Below are positions 1-12,014 of a DNA stretch of 64,000 nt, in pieces. Every line of letters begins with the position of its first letter. Position 1 is the stretch's first letter. Both the position numbers and the translations under genes were made by a program. The stretch covers positions 1-64,000 of the forward strand of contig MNCI01009650.1 of the NCBI GenBank assembly GCA_015680685.1. The letters are read 5' to 3'. This DNA comes from Gnetum montanum. Lineage: Eukaryota > Streptophyta > Gnetopsida > Gnetales > Gnetaceae. Below the pieces are notes generated by a model, which was given only the letters and a program-made list of their open reading frames with translations, ran no database searches and was not told the DNA's origin.

Positions 1-71
1 AATGAAAAACTGGAAAACAAAAAGTTGTAAAATTGAAGAAAATTAGAAATATTTATTAATCTTGCTTGTTA

Positions 72-2110
72 TTAAAATGGGGGATATCCCCCATAACTAA
101 ATGGTTAAGGATGGCAAAGATTAATAAATGAAATATGAGGATCCTTGCATGTTGGAAATATTGGGACCTAGTCATACTTACCCCATCGGGGTTCACACAC
201 CTAATTATAGTAATCATAGTGGGGCAATTTATAAGATGTAGTTTCCAAATAATGAGTTGACCCGCTATGATAATTGGGACTGTTAGATGGTATGCAAGGA
301 TCAGGATGTTGCCCTCCATGGCTGTATTCATTGGGCCATATGGTTGTTGGAGTGTTACTTGGTGGCCTTGATGAGGTGACATGAGGCATTGGATTCGAAG
401 GGAAGGGTGCACCACAATGTTGGAATTGTGCTGAGTTAGAGGATGTAGTGGCCTTGGAATTGTGTTGTCCCTTCTTATGGTCATGTTTAAAGAAGGGATG
501 CTTTTGATGTTGAGGAGGCCTCTCATTGTTGTTGGAAACAGTAGCACAAGTAATGTTTGTGGGTTGTTGCTGTGGTGCAGACACTTTAGGAATAGTTGGT
601 GGTGATGTAGAAGGAGGAAAAGGATGAGAATGTTGAAATTGAGGAGAAGTGTAGGATACACAAGGTGGTGGTTGTGTTGAGGACATGGGCTGATAGTATT
701 AAGGAGAATGGTAATGTGGTGGGATAGAGTATGTTGACCTAGTTGGGGAAACAGGATGTTGAACTAGATAAATGTTTGGATTCAGATGATACGAAGGGTG
801 TCTCCAGTTTAGGGGTGGCTTTTCCCATGACTGGGATTGTTGCCATTGTGATCGAACACAGTATCTCTGTATGAAATCTGGGTGTAACGTGTTTCCCCAA
901 TGTTCATATAAATGTAACAAGATTGGGCATTGGCCCTTGGGGTGATCGTATAGGAAAATGTTGCATTCATACATATGATTGGCAGTTGAGCCCTTATCTT
1001 CTTCAACCGTTCTTTCTGATTGTCTAATGATATTTTGTCCTGCTTCTCGAGTTGTCAAAACTCTATCTCCAATGATATTGATATATTCTCCACACTTTTT
1101 ATGCGTCCATTCCAACATCTTATTGATCTTTGCCTCGACTTCCTCTAATGATTGTTGTACCATCAAAGATGGTTCTTTCCCCTTGTGATAGGTTGATTTC
1201 TCCTTTTTGTGATTATGGAACTTTGTTAAGTTGAGATTTGGGTCCCGTTGATGTTTTTCAACAATCTCCCATCTAGCCATTTGTCCTTCTTCTTTTGCTA
1301 CCTACTTAATAAGCTCTTGGAATTGATAGGTTCATAGTTTTTATAGTTGACCTTGAGCATACATCCCTAGGGCCTCTCATGTTTCATCACGTAGCCCATC
1401 AATGATATGGTACGTTAGCCTTTCCTTGGAGAACTCATGGCCTAGATAGTTGTTTAACAGTGCATAATATCTTTCTAAGGCCATGTCCAAGGGTTCATGT
1501 TGTGCTTGTTTCCATTCTTGGATTTGTTTCCTCAAGGCTGACACTGTTGTGTAGGTTTGATATCTTTCGTTAAAAATTTCTACCATTGGTGGCCAACGTC
1601 ATATTGAATTTGGTTTTAACGATCTATACCATACTTTTGCTTGACCAACGAGCATCATAGGAAAGAGCTTAAGTTTTTGCCATCCATTATCAATGTTGTT
1701 CCATGTATAGGCATCGTAGAAGGCTTGTAAATGTTGATGCAGATCTAAGTCATAGCCTCCTGAAAAATTGGAAAAGTTATTTAAATTAAGCCTGGGTAGG
1801 TGGCTCTCTTTACGATGCCTACGGGAGATTCAAACAGCCTCTTGTATTTGCGTTAATCTTGTAGTGGCTAGTAGGGGTTCATTGTGATCACATAAGTTAT
1901 GCTTCTATGCATTGGGACGATGTTTCCTTCATTTATGTTTATAAGAAACCTCCACCTCAGGTTGCATACTCCAATCTTCATTGTCATATAGTTCGTTGGT
2001 TCTCCAATGAACTTTTTCACTAGATGTGGCATTATTATAGTCTTGTAGGAGAGGTGTGGTTGTGAAATTGTGTGTGAATTTATATGTGACTTTTTATAAT
2101 TATTTCTTCG
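72..2110 (-). pseudogene. gag of element D, decayed
   Basis: Read on the minus strand, one frame runs from about 2110 to a stop at 72-74, broken by several nonsense codons; the open pieces 1586-1377, 1280-699 and 686-201 are all in phase. The capsid-like core (1750-1380) has the Retrotrans_gag style, with tryptophan- and leucine-rich helices and segments such as IQEWKQAQHEPLDMALERYY. A Cys/His motif follows near 975-915 (C-x6-H-x4-C-x4-H, second Cys of a normal CCHC knuckle replaced by Phe). The C-terminal third is Pro/Ser/His/Tyr rich and ends in YPPF, as in element A. The start codon is uncertain. No protease follows within the window. Gag would form the virus-like particle around the element RNA. 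Confidence 0.8.
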
Positions 2111-2180
2111 TAAAAGATATATCGTTAATTCCTATACAGTGACCTTGTGTGATATAACTAATCTAGATAACTAGCACCAT

Positions 2181-2197
2181 CCCCAGCAACGGCACCA
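2181..2197 (-). other. primer-binding site of D (tRNA-Asp type)
   Basis: On the minus strand the bases next to the LTR end read TGGTGCCGTTGCTGGGG. This differs by C-to-T changes from the complement of a plant tRNA-Asp 3' end (TGGCGCCGTTGCCGGGG), the primer known for Athila elements. It fixes the element's orientation. Confidence 0.85.
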
Positions 2198-2198
2198 A

Positions 2199-3020
2199 TG
2201 ATGAGTGATGAGGTACCCCTACGCTCAATCATACGAATATGAGCATTTCACACATGATCTGGTCGAACTTTGCAGATAGATTAGTTGTGGTATCTAGATA
2301 GTTATCCTTAGGTTGCAGTTCGTTGTCTTCCCATCTGGACTAGAATTAGCTTTGTCACATATGGTTTAGTCCAGAGTGAGGTGTATGATGTGTTCCTATA
2401 CTAATTGCTACTCCTGGGTGTAATTGAAAATGATATTAACTAAGCTAAGAGAGAGAGGGTAAGAGAGAGTCTAACTAGCCTAAGTGTGATGAGTATCTAT
2501 TTCTCGATCATCCGTACACATCTTGGACCTCATGCATGACTACCACTGGGATTACCAAGTGCAGATCCTTGGTATGCTACTGGGTTACCAAGTAGTCATA
2601 CTTAAATGCTCGTAATCAAGTTGTACTCATTTCGCATTTAACAGGAGTTTAGGGTGAAGATATATTAACTAAGAAAGTAGTAAATAATAATTAAATAAAT
2701 AATTAAGCTAAGTGAATGCTATAATGATGAAGTAATCTCAATCTTTATTTCTGGTCATGTGTGTGTCCAAGTATGTCACACTCGAATAAGGATGCCATAC
2801 AATTACAATCACCACACTGCAGGCATATAATGGGAGAGAAAGATTAAGAGAAGAACTACTTAAACTTTTACACTTAAACTAAGAACTGAAAAAACTACCT
2901 ATCAGAATTGTCTACCTCTTATTTATAGATGAGGAGACAAGCTGCGATATCGTGTACATGATATTGCGTATGCAATATCACATACGCGATATCACGGTTA
3001 AATAAAATGATGACTCATAA
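2199..3020 (-). repeat. 5' LTR of element D
   Basis: The inner end matches the CACTCATCA terminus shared by A, B and C. The outer end is taken at 3020, where the minus strand reads TTATGAGTCAT, close to the TGATGAGTCAT start of C's LTR; this gives 822 bp, near the 827-856 bp of its relatives. It holds a GATATC array, a TATA box and the repeated TTGGTA-type segments of R/U5 (around 2530-2600). The terminal TG reads TT, so this edge is approximate. Confidence 0.75.
2920..2993 (-). promoter_or_regulatory. TATA box and GATATC array of D LTR
   Basis: TATAAATA lies at 2927-2920 on the minus strand. Upstream of it are four GATATC-like hexamers starting at plus positions 2946, 2960, 2974 and 2988, each 14 bp apart. 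The same arrangement occurs in the LTRs of A and B. The TATA box is the likely LTR promoter; the role of the array is inferred. Confidence 0.6.
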
Positions 3021-3377
3021 ACGAAGAAGGTGAAGAAGAGGAAAAATAAGAAAAGAAAGAATGTTGGATTAAGAAAGTCTAATCCTTTTTCTTATTCTTA
3101 TTCTTCATTTTTTGCAAGTTTGAGTCATCATGGGGATGCATGTGGAGCATTCTAAGAAGATGAATAGATGAATGAAGCATGGTGGGACATGAGGACAAGT
3201 CTCCATGAGCAAGGGAAGCTTAAAATCAAAACCTTAGATGATTCTCATTATTATGTTTTTAATACATTGAGTCTTGAATATTGTACTAAGTGTGATGACT
3301 TTGAGTCATGAGGGCATGGTGCCTTCTAGCTTGTGAAAGGTCATGAAGCATGACATTTTTAAGGGTGGGAAATCTAG
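3021..3377. other. flank between D and LTR H, with imperfect foldback
   Basis: No gene is seen. About 3008-3133 forms an imperfect inverted repeat: GATGACTCA near one end and TGAGTCATC near the other, with purine-rich and pyrimidine-rich arms and an inner GGATTA/TAATCC stem. The bases before 3378 (AAGGGTGGGAAATCTAG) look like a polypurine tract next to an LTR start, so LTR H may be a 3' LTR. Confidence 0.4.
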
Positions 3378-3593
3378 TGTAGGGACACATCTTCTGATCC
3401 ACTTATTCTACCCAACATGTTATGTGTATTCTTGTGTTAATTTTGTGGAGGATGATTCTTGGATGTTTTGGCATATTTTGGGGTGTTTTGGGCTCATTTT
3501 CGTGAGTTTAAGGGGTTCCAGGATCCATGGGAACTTGTTTGGAGTCATTTGGAGGTTCTAGAAATTAAAACAAGCATATTTGTGTTTGGCACC
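3378..3593 (+). repeat. LTR H, first part (chromovirus-type)
   Basis: It begins TGTAGGGACACATCTTCTG, the same start as the LTR at 48928. Its right part aligns by eye with the reverse complement of 46538-46700 (LTR I). It is interrupted at 3593 by element C and resumes at 16752. The last five bases (GCACC) are the left target-site copy. Confidence 0.75.
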
Positions 3594-4434
3594 TGATGAG
3601 TCATAATTCTGTCAGCTGCATTGATGAGGCCCCATCAACACAGTGCCTACATTCAACTATACATATGCGTCCACTAGCTACATTTATAGCAATCAAGATT
3701 TTAGCAGTAGTGAAGCTCTTGTTGTTTGTCCATTTGAAAGTTAGAATTTTTCTCTTGAGTGCCCATAGCAGGAGTCATTGAGTGTATGGATCTTTATTTG
3801 AGCATTGTTATACCTGAGCATGATAGTGTGTGCAGAAATAAAGATGAGCTTTCTGATAAACCTTGTAGCATTCTGAATAGATTAAATAATTTATTTACAC
3901 ATTTAATATTTTTAATTATTTATTAAATATTTTCCAGTAATTAAGTTAATGAAGTAATTAAGCAAGATAGATTAAACACATAAGTATGACCACTTCGAGT
4001 GTAACACGTATTCACTTGGTAATCCCAGCAGTGTTATTGCTTGGTATGCCTAGTAGCGTAGCACTTGGTAATCCAACAGTGGATACATGGGTTTAGGACA
4101 TGTACAAAAAGTGGGATTGGATGCTTATGTTATGACTAGCTATATACTAGTTAATTAGTTACATTAAATTAGTTAATCTAATTACTTTATTTCTCTTTAA
4201 ACACCAAACCCATAAAATACAAAATGATAAACATCATATATCTAAATTACACTTAACCATACTAGTGTATGTCACAAGTGTAATTGGGAAGACAATGCTT
4301 GACCTTAAGGCAAAGATTCACTCCTTAGAAGACTAGTGCACTGGAAACTAAAAAGTTCATGGAATTCAATCGAATCATGCATAAATGCTTTTTGATTCGT
4401 ATGGTTGGATGTAAGGGTACCTCGCCACTCATCA
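3594..4434 (+). repeat. 5' LTR of element C
   Basis: 841 bp, starting TGATGAGTCATAATTC and ending CGCCACTCATCA. R/U5 resembles A, B and D: an AATAAAG signal near 3837 and three TTGGTA-type repeats at about 4015-4075. The U3 part is different and has no GATATC array. The TATA position reads TATACATA here (about 3660), while the 3' LTR keeps TATAAATA, so this promoter looks damaged. Confidence 0.9.
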
Positions 4435-4435
4435 T

Positions 4436-4452
4436 TGGCACCATTGCTAGGG
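4436..4452 (+). other. primer-binding site of C (tRNA-Asp type)
   Basis: TGGCACCATTGCTAGGG follows the LTR end by one base and is a decayed complement of the tRNA-Asp 3' end. Confidence 0.85.
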
Positions 4453-4585
4453 ACTTTGTTTGTTGAAATGTATGCTATCTAGGGTTAATGAATATTATTC
4501 ATAATGTTGGACAAACTAAGGGTCAACATCACTCTCAATGACATATAACTACTAAGCACATTGATAATTTTATTCGTTTTACAAA

Positions 4586-7050
4586 ATGTCTTCTTCTTCC
4601 CACAGATGAAAAGACATCAAACCACCAATCCCATAGGAGCACAAAGTGGTATATACTCATCATGATGAGTATGTACCAGATTTCACCTTCATCCTACATC
4701 AAGATGAACTATTATGATGGTGTGATATGGAGGGCAACCTTGTCTTACCTCCTGATAGATCTATACTAGGGATGTTGCTTAAAACTCTTAAGAAGTTGGG
4801 CATCTCTGATCTTCACAAAGAATACGTTGTGGATGGTTATGACACTTGAGATTATCATCCCACTGAAACAAAACATAGGCAGGATTAGCACCAAGAGAAG
4901 TACCATGAGTTTACAAAGGGAAAACACTTTAGTATTCCCTTGTTCCTACTAAACCAAGATGACAATGAGGACCCTCCTCTTGAAGGTTCTCAACATGAAG
5001 ATTCTTCATCCCCTATTATTGGTGATGAGGGTGTAACCTTGAACTTGCAATCCACTATTCATAAATTAGGTTTAGAAAAAAGTGATAGCCAAGGTAGGGA
5101 CTCAATCAAACATTACAATAGTAAGGGATCTAAGGATGGTGGTCATAATCAATGAAAAAGTGGTGGTGGACACTGTGGTGGCAGTGGCACTTCAGCTTTC
5201 TCTCCATCCTCTTCATCTAATTCTAAACATTTCTCTTCATCTACCAGTTCTCATAGAAGGAATTATTGAAATAATTATGATGAAGGTAATCAATGAGATA
5301 ATAATGACCATAAAGATCACTAAGACTGAAGGGGTAGCTGAAACCATCATTGGCGTCATCGATGCAGTGATGATGATGAACCTTTGTCAACAACTTGAAG
5401 CATGCTTAACATTGTAGAGGGAGTTAAAATTCTAACTAGGCATATGAAAGATAGTAGTATTAGGTGCTTAGACATGAATAATATCCCAAGATTTGAGGGG
5501 GGATACAACTCTGATCCATAGATGCATCTACAAGCTTTCCATGATGCTTGTGTCTTATAGAACATAGAAAATGAATTGTAGAAACTCAAACTCTTCCCTA
5601 GGACACTCATCAAGGAAGTTGAAAGCTGGTATTGATTCTTGGAATTGGAATACATTCATTGATGGATTATCATGTTAGAGCTATTTAATGACAAGTACCA
5701 AACGTATTCCGGAGTGTCTAATTTAAGAAGGCAAATCCAAGGCTAGAAACAAGGAACACATGAACCATTGGATGCTACCATGGGTAGATACTATTCACTC
5801 TTACATGAATTCCCTAGCCATGGTTATTGTTAGAGGAAACAACTTTGCCACATCATAGATGGGCTCAGACCAAAAACTAGAAGAACCCTTGGGGTGTATG
5901 CCCAATGAAGATTGTTTGAACTGAGAGCTCATTAGATCCAAAGACTAATTAAGTAGGTAGAAAAAGAAGAAGGTGAGCTACAAAAAATGAAAAGTGTGGA
6001 AGGGTATAATATGGACCCTTCCATCAAAAAATGAGAGGTTTAATTTTATCACGAAGAGGAGTCACCACTTGATGAATTGGTGAACAAAAAAACCTTGCCC
6101 ATCCAAAAATATACTTCTAATATTTTAGTAAAGGTTGATAAATTATGGGACTCTTTGGATGAAAAATTTCAAACTACTATGAAGATCACTAAAGAATTGA
6201 AAGAGAAAAATAGTAATTATAACCGTAGGAGGTGAAAAAAAGCTAAATGTGCCTACCAAATAGGTAAGGGCAAAGTTGTCACTAGAGAGGAAGTTATGAA
6301 AACTAACTCTGTTGATCAAATTGATTGTGACATTTGACAATATAAACATCCAAAGGGTTGTTGCCCTGTGGTGTCACACTTGCAAGAGTCTAGGGTGTAT
6401 GTATTAAACCCTTGACTAGCACGTAGGATAGCACCTAGACAATTGCCTTATCCTCAAGGAAATCCAAGGTAGTTCCACCAACAACAACAAGCTTACTACC
6501 CAAGTGGAGCTCCTCCACAACCTTATGAATAATACCAATAGTGGTACCAACTACAATCATAGGGAATGCAACCACCAAGACAGTAGTACCCTTATAGGCA
6601 ACCAGATCCATATGGATACTATGTTTAGCAACCCATTTCTATAAGAAGTTTTGTAAGTCATACTTCATTTCAACATCACTATTACCCTCCAGAGTACCAC
6701 TGAATACATTCACCATCTACTCGAGGGAAGAACCCATATCCATACCACCTTTCACATATGTCTACACATACACCTCTATCTTCAACCTAGCTACCTTCTA
6801 CTCTAGCCATGCAAGGTGAGATTCCTCCATAGCTGTAACAACAAAATGCTATGAGGGCTATACATTCACAACCAACTTTCTAGCTAAGTGGTTTGCAAAA
6901 TTGATCTAGAAAAAGATCCTTCTTAAGACCCAGTAGTCCTCTCTAATGCTCACAACCTAGTGTGGCTAATCATCCTACATCTCCAATACACTCATCCTCT
7001 ATATTAAATATCTTCGAGTGTCCTTCAAATCAAATGCCACCTCAGATTCA
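4586..7050 (+). pseudogene. gag of element C, decayed
   Basis: Begins MSSSS, as does gag of element B. Many stops and some frame changes break it. The capsid core lies near 5480-5890 (FEGGYNSDP, LKLFPRTLIKEVESWY, NLRRQIQG, CHIIDGLR), followed by a charged region and the Cys/His motif at about 6335-6385 (C-x6-H-x4-C-x4-H; the codon in place of the second knuckle Cys is TGA). A Pro/Gln/Tyr-rich tail runs to about 7000 (QLPYPQGNPR and similar). This is the Retrotrans_gag family, Athila style. It leads into the protease without a clear boundary, as expected for a gag-pol polyprotein. Confidence 0.8.
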
Positions 7051-7552
7051 CACTATGATGCTAACTTATGTTGTTTCTAGCTAGATCAAGTTTGGCAATC
7101 TTCCCATGAAAAGATATTACCTAGGAAGTCCACTCATTTACTTGTAGATCACTAAACATGAGCCATGTAAGGCTCTTCTTAACTTTGGTTCTAGAGTTAA
7201 CCTCATTTCCCATGACATGTACAAGGCTTGGAACCTACCACCTCTCAAGAAGAACAACATCCATCTAGAATTGATGTATTAGTAAATTACTATTCCTCTA
7301 GGATTAGTAGAGGACATTGTGACCATAGTTTGTGGGTGGTCTTATTTTGCTAATTTTCTGGTGATCAAGGTAGAAAACTACAAAAGTGACTTTCCCATCA
7401 TTATGGAAAGAGCTTGGTTAAGCATGGTCAACTTATGTAAGGACATAAGGGATCTCTCTTTAGAAACATCCAAAGAAAATGAATTGGGCAAGATAGAGAA
7501 TAAGCATATTCCATGCATTGCATACAATAATAACAAGTGTAATTGTGTGTAA
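7051..7552 (+). pseudogene. retropepsin-like protease domain of C, decayed
   Basis: It matches the better kept protease of element B segment by segment: catalytic loop, LVEDIVTIVCGWSYFANFLV, then FPIIMERAWLS in place of the usual I-x-GR-x-WL motif. The catalytic loop reads LLNFGSRVNLIS; the expected aspartate of D-x-G-S is Asn here (a GAC to AAC change), so this copy would be inactive even without its stops. The family cleaves gag-pol inside the particle. Confidence 0.8.
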
Positions 7553-7915
7553 AGAATTTGGTTAGTAAAAAATACATACATTAAAGCATGTAATTAGTGT
7601 GCATAAGAAATCAATATTCAAAGGTATCTCTACACAGTAGCCACAAAATAGGAGGGCACCCAATGGCTGATAGCTAACTCAAATAGCAGGACATTATGCA
7701 TGGAATCAACTGAGAGCCTAACATGTGCTTATGTTGAAGGCATGGATAACTTGGATAAGTTCATCACAAAATCTCTAATAAAAATGATGATACTTATTGG
7801 GGAGAGTTGGAAATCCCTAATAACTTCAAGCAAGAGCCCCTAGAGCTAAAAACTTTACTAGGTAGCATGGAATAGGCATTTTTAAACAATGGTAAATTGA
7901 TCATAATTAATGCCA

Positions 7916-9330
7916 AACTTACTCTTGAATAAAAAAAAAAGCTATTAAATATTGTTAATAAATGGCCAATAACATTTTCTTGGTCATATCATGAGCTAAT
8001 AGGAATCGATTTGAGGATATGCTAGCATTGCATTTACACTGACCCAACCATGAAGCCTAGAAGGCAACCGTAGAGGTGGTTGAACCCCAAATTGAAATAG
8101 ATTGTCAAAGAGGAAATTGAACAACTCCTCAAGGTGGGATTCATCTATCCCATTGGGGATAGTGAGTGGGTTAGCCCACTTGTAATTGTGCCAAAGAAAG
8201 ATGAAATGTGATAGGTCTATATCAAGTTTCGGTTGTTGAATATGGAAATATTTAAAGATCATTTTCCATTGTCATTTGTGGGTCAAGTGTTGGATACCAC
8301 ATCTGGGCATTGTTATTATAACTTCTTGGATGGTTATAGTGGCTATAACCAAATCCAAATTGTGCTAGAAGATTAGGCCAAAACAACATTCATGAGTCCT
8401 TGGGAAATGTTTGCATATTGTAAGATGCCATTCGATCTATGTAATGCCCCTACAACATTTCAACGCTTGGTCCTTGGTATTTTTCAACAACATATTGGTA
8501 GTAGTGTGGAAATATTCATGGATGACTTGTCCACCTATGGAGCTACATTTGAGTAAGCCTTGGATTGCCTTGAGCAAGTATTAAAGAGATGTGTTGAAAC
8601 AAATCTACAACTTAACTGACAAAAGAGCCATCTCATGGTCTAAGAAGACATTGTGCTAGGGCATTGAATTTCACAAAAAGGGATTGAGGTAGACACAAAA
8701 AAGATAAGGTTCATCCAAGGAATAACATGACAACTAGATATAGTTAAAGATGTTTAGTCATTCCTTAGACACATTGGCTACTACTGGTGATTCATAGAGA
8801 ATTTTTCTAAGATTGCAAAACTATTGGTAGAGCTCACAAAGAAAGATGCACCTTTCATCTAGAATAAGGAATGTGAACATGCATTCCAATAATTAAAAGA
8901 GAAACTCATAGAAACACCAATACTATGAGCACCAGATTGGTCTAGATCCTTTCACATCATGATGGATACATCTAACTATGCGTTGGGAGCAATCCTCATG
9001 TAGATGGATGATAAGAAATGTCCATACTACATCCATCATGCAAGCTGAAGCATTATGGGAGCATAATTAAATTACACCACCATAGAAAAAGAATTAATGG
9101 TAGTGGTGTATGATTTAAAAAATTTCAAGCACTATGTGCTTGACTACAAAGTATTTGTACACATACACCACAATGTAATCCGCTTCCTCATGAACAAGCC
9201 AATGGTAAGCCATCATGTCATATTGTGTCTCATGATCTTGTAGGAGTTTGATCTCATGATGATAGATCGAAAAGGAACCAAGAATGTGGTTGCTGACCAC
9301 CTCTCTCGCTTAAGATGGGATAATTAAGAG
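7916..9330 (+). pseudogene. reverse transcriptase and RNase H of C, decayed
   Basis: Ty3/gypsy RT motifs appear in order: EEIEQLLKVGFIYPI, WVSPLVIVPKKDEM, FLDGYSGYNQIQI, MPFDLCNAPTTFQR and the catalytic FMDDLSTYG (F-x-DD form; about 8515-8540). RNase H follows from about 8935 (MMDTSNYALGAIL, TTIEKELMVVVYDLKNFKHY) and ends with VVADHLSRL near 9290-9310. The wording is typical of the Athila lineage. At least fifteen in-frame stops, mostly at positions expected to encode Trp, Gln or Arg, show it is dead. It would copy element RNA into DNA. Confidence 0.9.
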
Positions 9331-9499
9331 GAGGAGAGGTCACTCTCTAATTAGTTTCCAGACAAACTTCTCTTTATAGGAGTAATAAATGAACAAACAC
9401 TTGCAGAAATAACATGGTACAATGGCATGTTCACCTATCTTCTTACTTAGGATATGCCACAATATCTTAAATTTAGAAATAAGCAACAATTTCTTCATC

Positions 9500-10345
9500 A
9501 GGCCAAATACTTTATGGAAATCAATGGACACCTCTACAAGGTATGTGAAAATAGCCTAATTTGTTGGTGTGTCCCTGATGAAGATCAACTGTGCATTCTC
9601 TAGGATGCTCACAAAGGACCTTGCAGAGGCCACTATGCAGGGAGATGCATGACCATAAAAATCCTAATGCAGGGTACTATTGGCCTATAATCTTTAGGAA
9701 TGCCCACCATTTTGTCTGATCTTATGAATGTTGTCAATGAGATGGGGGGATGACTGCTCACATGGAAGGTCCTCAATAGTGGATTCAACCACTAGAACCT
9801 TTTGACATATGGGGCATTGACTTCATGGGTCCCATCATAGCCATGCCCAATGGAAAGGCATATATTATTATCGTAGTTTACTACTACATAAAATGGCCAG
9901 AAGCAGTAGTCGTTACTGATTGTACATTGTCCACTACTACTAGATTTATATAAAAAAAATATTTTAAATAGGTTTGGAGTGCCATGTTCACTAATTTTTG
10001 ACAATGGAAATCATTTCATGGATGCCACTTTTAGAAAGTTAATGCAACACTTGGGGTTTGCACATAAATTAATAGCACCCTACCATCCCAAATCCAATGG
10101 TCAAGCAGAGGTAACCAATCAGGAGATCACAAAAACACTAACACGAAGTATTAGCAAATATAGGAAAGATTGGAGTACAAAACTTAACGATTCCCTCTGG
10201 GCTTATCTTTTAACATGGAAACTTCTTATTGGCTACTCTTCCTACAAAGTGGTGTACGAGAAGCTTCCAACATTCTTAATCCAATTTGAGATCCATACAC
10301 TCTCAACAGCCTATGATCTAAATCTTAACCTCAGTCTAGTATAGA
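9500..10345 (+). pseudogene. integrase of C, decayed
   Basis: The H-H-C-C zinc region is visible (DAHKGPCRGHYAG near 9605, SYECCQ near 9720). The catalytic core has D in FDIWGIDFMGP (about 9800), D in LIFDNGNHF (about 10000) and E in NGQAEVTNQE (about 10100), the D-D-E triad. An intact 121-residue stretch covers 9979-10344. The downstream GPF-type module is weak. It would insert the cDNA; the 5-bp flanking copies fit. Confidence 0.88.
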
Positions 10346-11382
10346 AAGAAAGATTGATCAACCTGAATGTGCTAAATGAAAATTGATTAGTGGGCCTATC
10401 TTTGAATGAGGTGCACAAGGCATTCAGCAAGAAATGCCATGACCTCAGAATATGAAAGGTAAAACATCAACCAAGAGTAAGGTCCTCTATTGGAACCTCA
10501 CACATGTACCTCAGAAGGTAAAATTCCAAACATTGTTGGAGGAACCTTATATAATTGTTCAAACCTTTGCCTTTGGGGCCATGTTGATCTACAAGCCTAG
10601 CAACCCAAATAAAAAGTAGTTGATCAACATCCAACAAGTAAAACCTTTTCTTGAACCAAGATAGGCTAGTGCAACTACCACCTCCATGGATAGAAAACCA
10701 TGTTCTATTTTTAGGATTTCCTCCTTCCAACTCAGTTATGGGGGAGATGGCCATCCATGCTAATCATTCATATGGATTCTTAGTTTTTCTAATTTTTTTC
10801 CACATTTTTAGTTTTACAAGTTATTTATTTTACAAAGTTTTGATTTTCAGATTTTTCTAATTTTACACCATCGTTAGTACCTTTAAACTTTTCTTGGTTA
10901 TTTTACACTTTTTTATATATATTTTAGTCTTTTTTATTTTTTTTGAGTGTGATATTTCCTTATTTTTGCTAATAAAATTGCTTTATTGCCATGGGACACA
11001 ATGTTGCTATTGCTATTTACTAATGATGGTTTGTGCTTAGTGTTGTGATTGTCGATGTTTGGTTTCTATTCTTGAATTCTGATGTTTGATGACAATGACA
11101 TGGTTTATTTTTCATGGAATAGGTAGTGAGTTCACATCATCCACCCATCTAATCAACTCTATGGTTTTTCTTGTTTTGGGAATTTGATGTCCCTTCCATT
11201 AAAGAAACTTTTAATCAATTGGTAATCTTGGTAGTTCTGGAATTAGGAAGGATTCAAAGGTTTGCAAAGGGTGTGACTTCAAGGGATTCAATACTCTTTG
11301 TACTCTTCTACTTGTTTAAGTGCTTGAGTGTTTTTCATGAGCTTTTTACTGTTCCATTCCAACCACTGATAGGAAGTTAAAT

Positions 11383-11530
11383 AAAGTCTTTGCATGGTGT
11401 GGTTTCCATCCAAAAAAAAATCATGGGAATTTAACACACATCACTTAGACATAATAAATGAATAATTCCTTGCATGGTGTGGTTCCCATTTAAAAAAAAA
11501 AGAAAAAATGATAGGAATTCAAAACACACC
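11383..11530 (+). repeat. tandem duplication around TTTGCATGGTGTGGTT
   Basis: Two copies about 80 bp apart each have GCATGGTGTGGTT, then CCAT, a run of A, and a stretch ending AACACACMYC. Element A has one such copy near 44345-44440 and B has one on the minus strand near 31430-31520. The A run sits in the same place in every copy. Confidence 0.6.
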
Positions 11531-11981
11531 CCTTGGACAAATAAATAAGCTACAAGCATTGGTTATGGGACTAGAAAGATATGCATTAATTCTTGAAGGT
11601 CCCCTCTAACTAAGGCCCTTTTTCACTTCCTACTTCTCTCTTTTCTTCTCTTTATGGAATGGTGGTTGTTTTGTGGAAACACTCTCATGTCTTGTATAGG
11701 TGATTTTGGTCTAGACTAAGGATGGATATTTTTAGGTCATTTTAAACACAAATTCCATAAGGGACTTCTTATGATCTCAATTCAAAATTCCATTCCACCT
11801 CCTCCATCATCCATCCATGCTACCATAACTCACCTCAGTGCCAAGTTCTATATGCTTTATGTCTTGGTTTGATGTGTTTGAATTCTTGAATAGATTCCTT
11901 TTGGTTGGTCCTTAACTTTTCATGATCGTTAATTGACTGAGGGGCCCATAGACTCCTTAGTTTAGGATATGAAAGGGAAAA

Positions 11982-12014
11982 AAGGGCATGAGCCTACTAT
12001 GGGGAGGACCCACT
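11982..12014 (+). promoter_or_regulatory. conserved 33-nt non-coding block, copy in C
   Basis: Begins AAGGGCATGAGCCT and ends GGGGAGGACCCACT. It differs at two of 33 positions from the copies in A and B, which are identical to each other. The flanks are much more diverged. Function is unknown; two tiny hairpins (GGC-ATGA-GCC and GGG-GAGGA-CCC) can be drawn. Confidence 0.6.

Larger units (their letters stand above)
1..3020 (-). mobile_element. Athila-like non-autonomous LTR retrotransposon D (partial)
   Basis: The 5' LTR (2199-3020), primer-binding site and complete gag (2110 down to 72) are present; the 3' end lies outside the window. Orientation follows from the primer site lying directly inside the LTR. 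Only gag is seen and the sequence just past its stop resembles the non-coding region of element A, so D is probably a gag-only relative of A. Target duplication cannot be tested because one end is missing. Confidence 0.85.
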
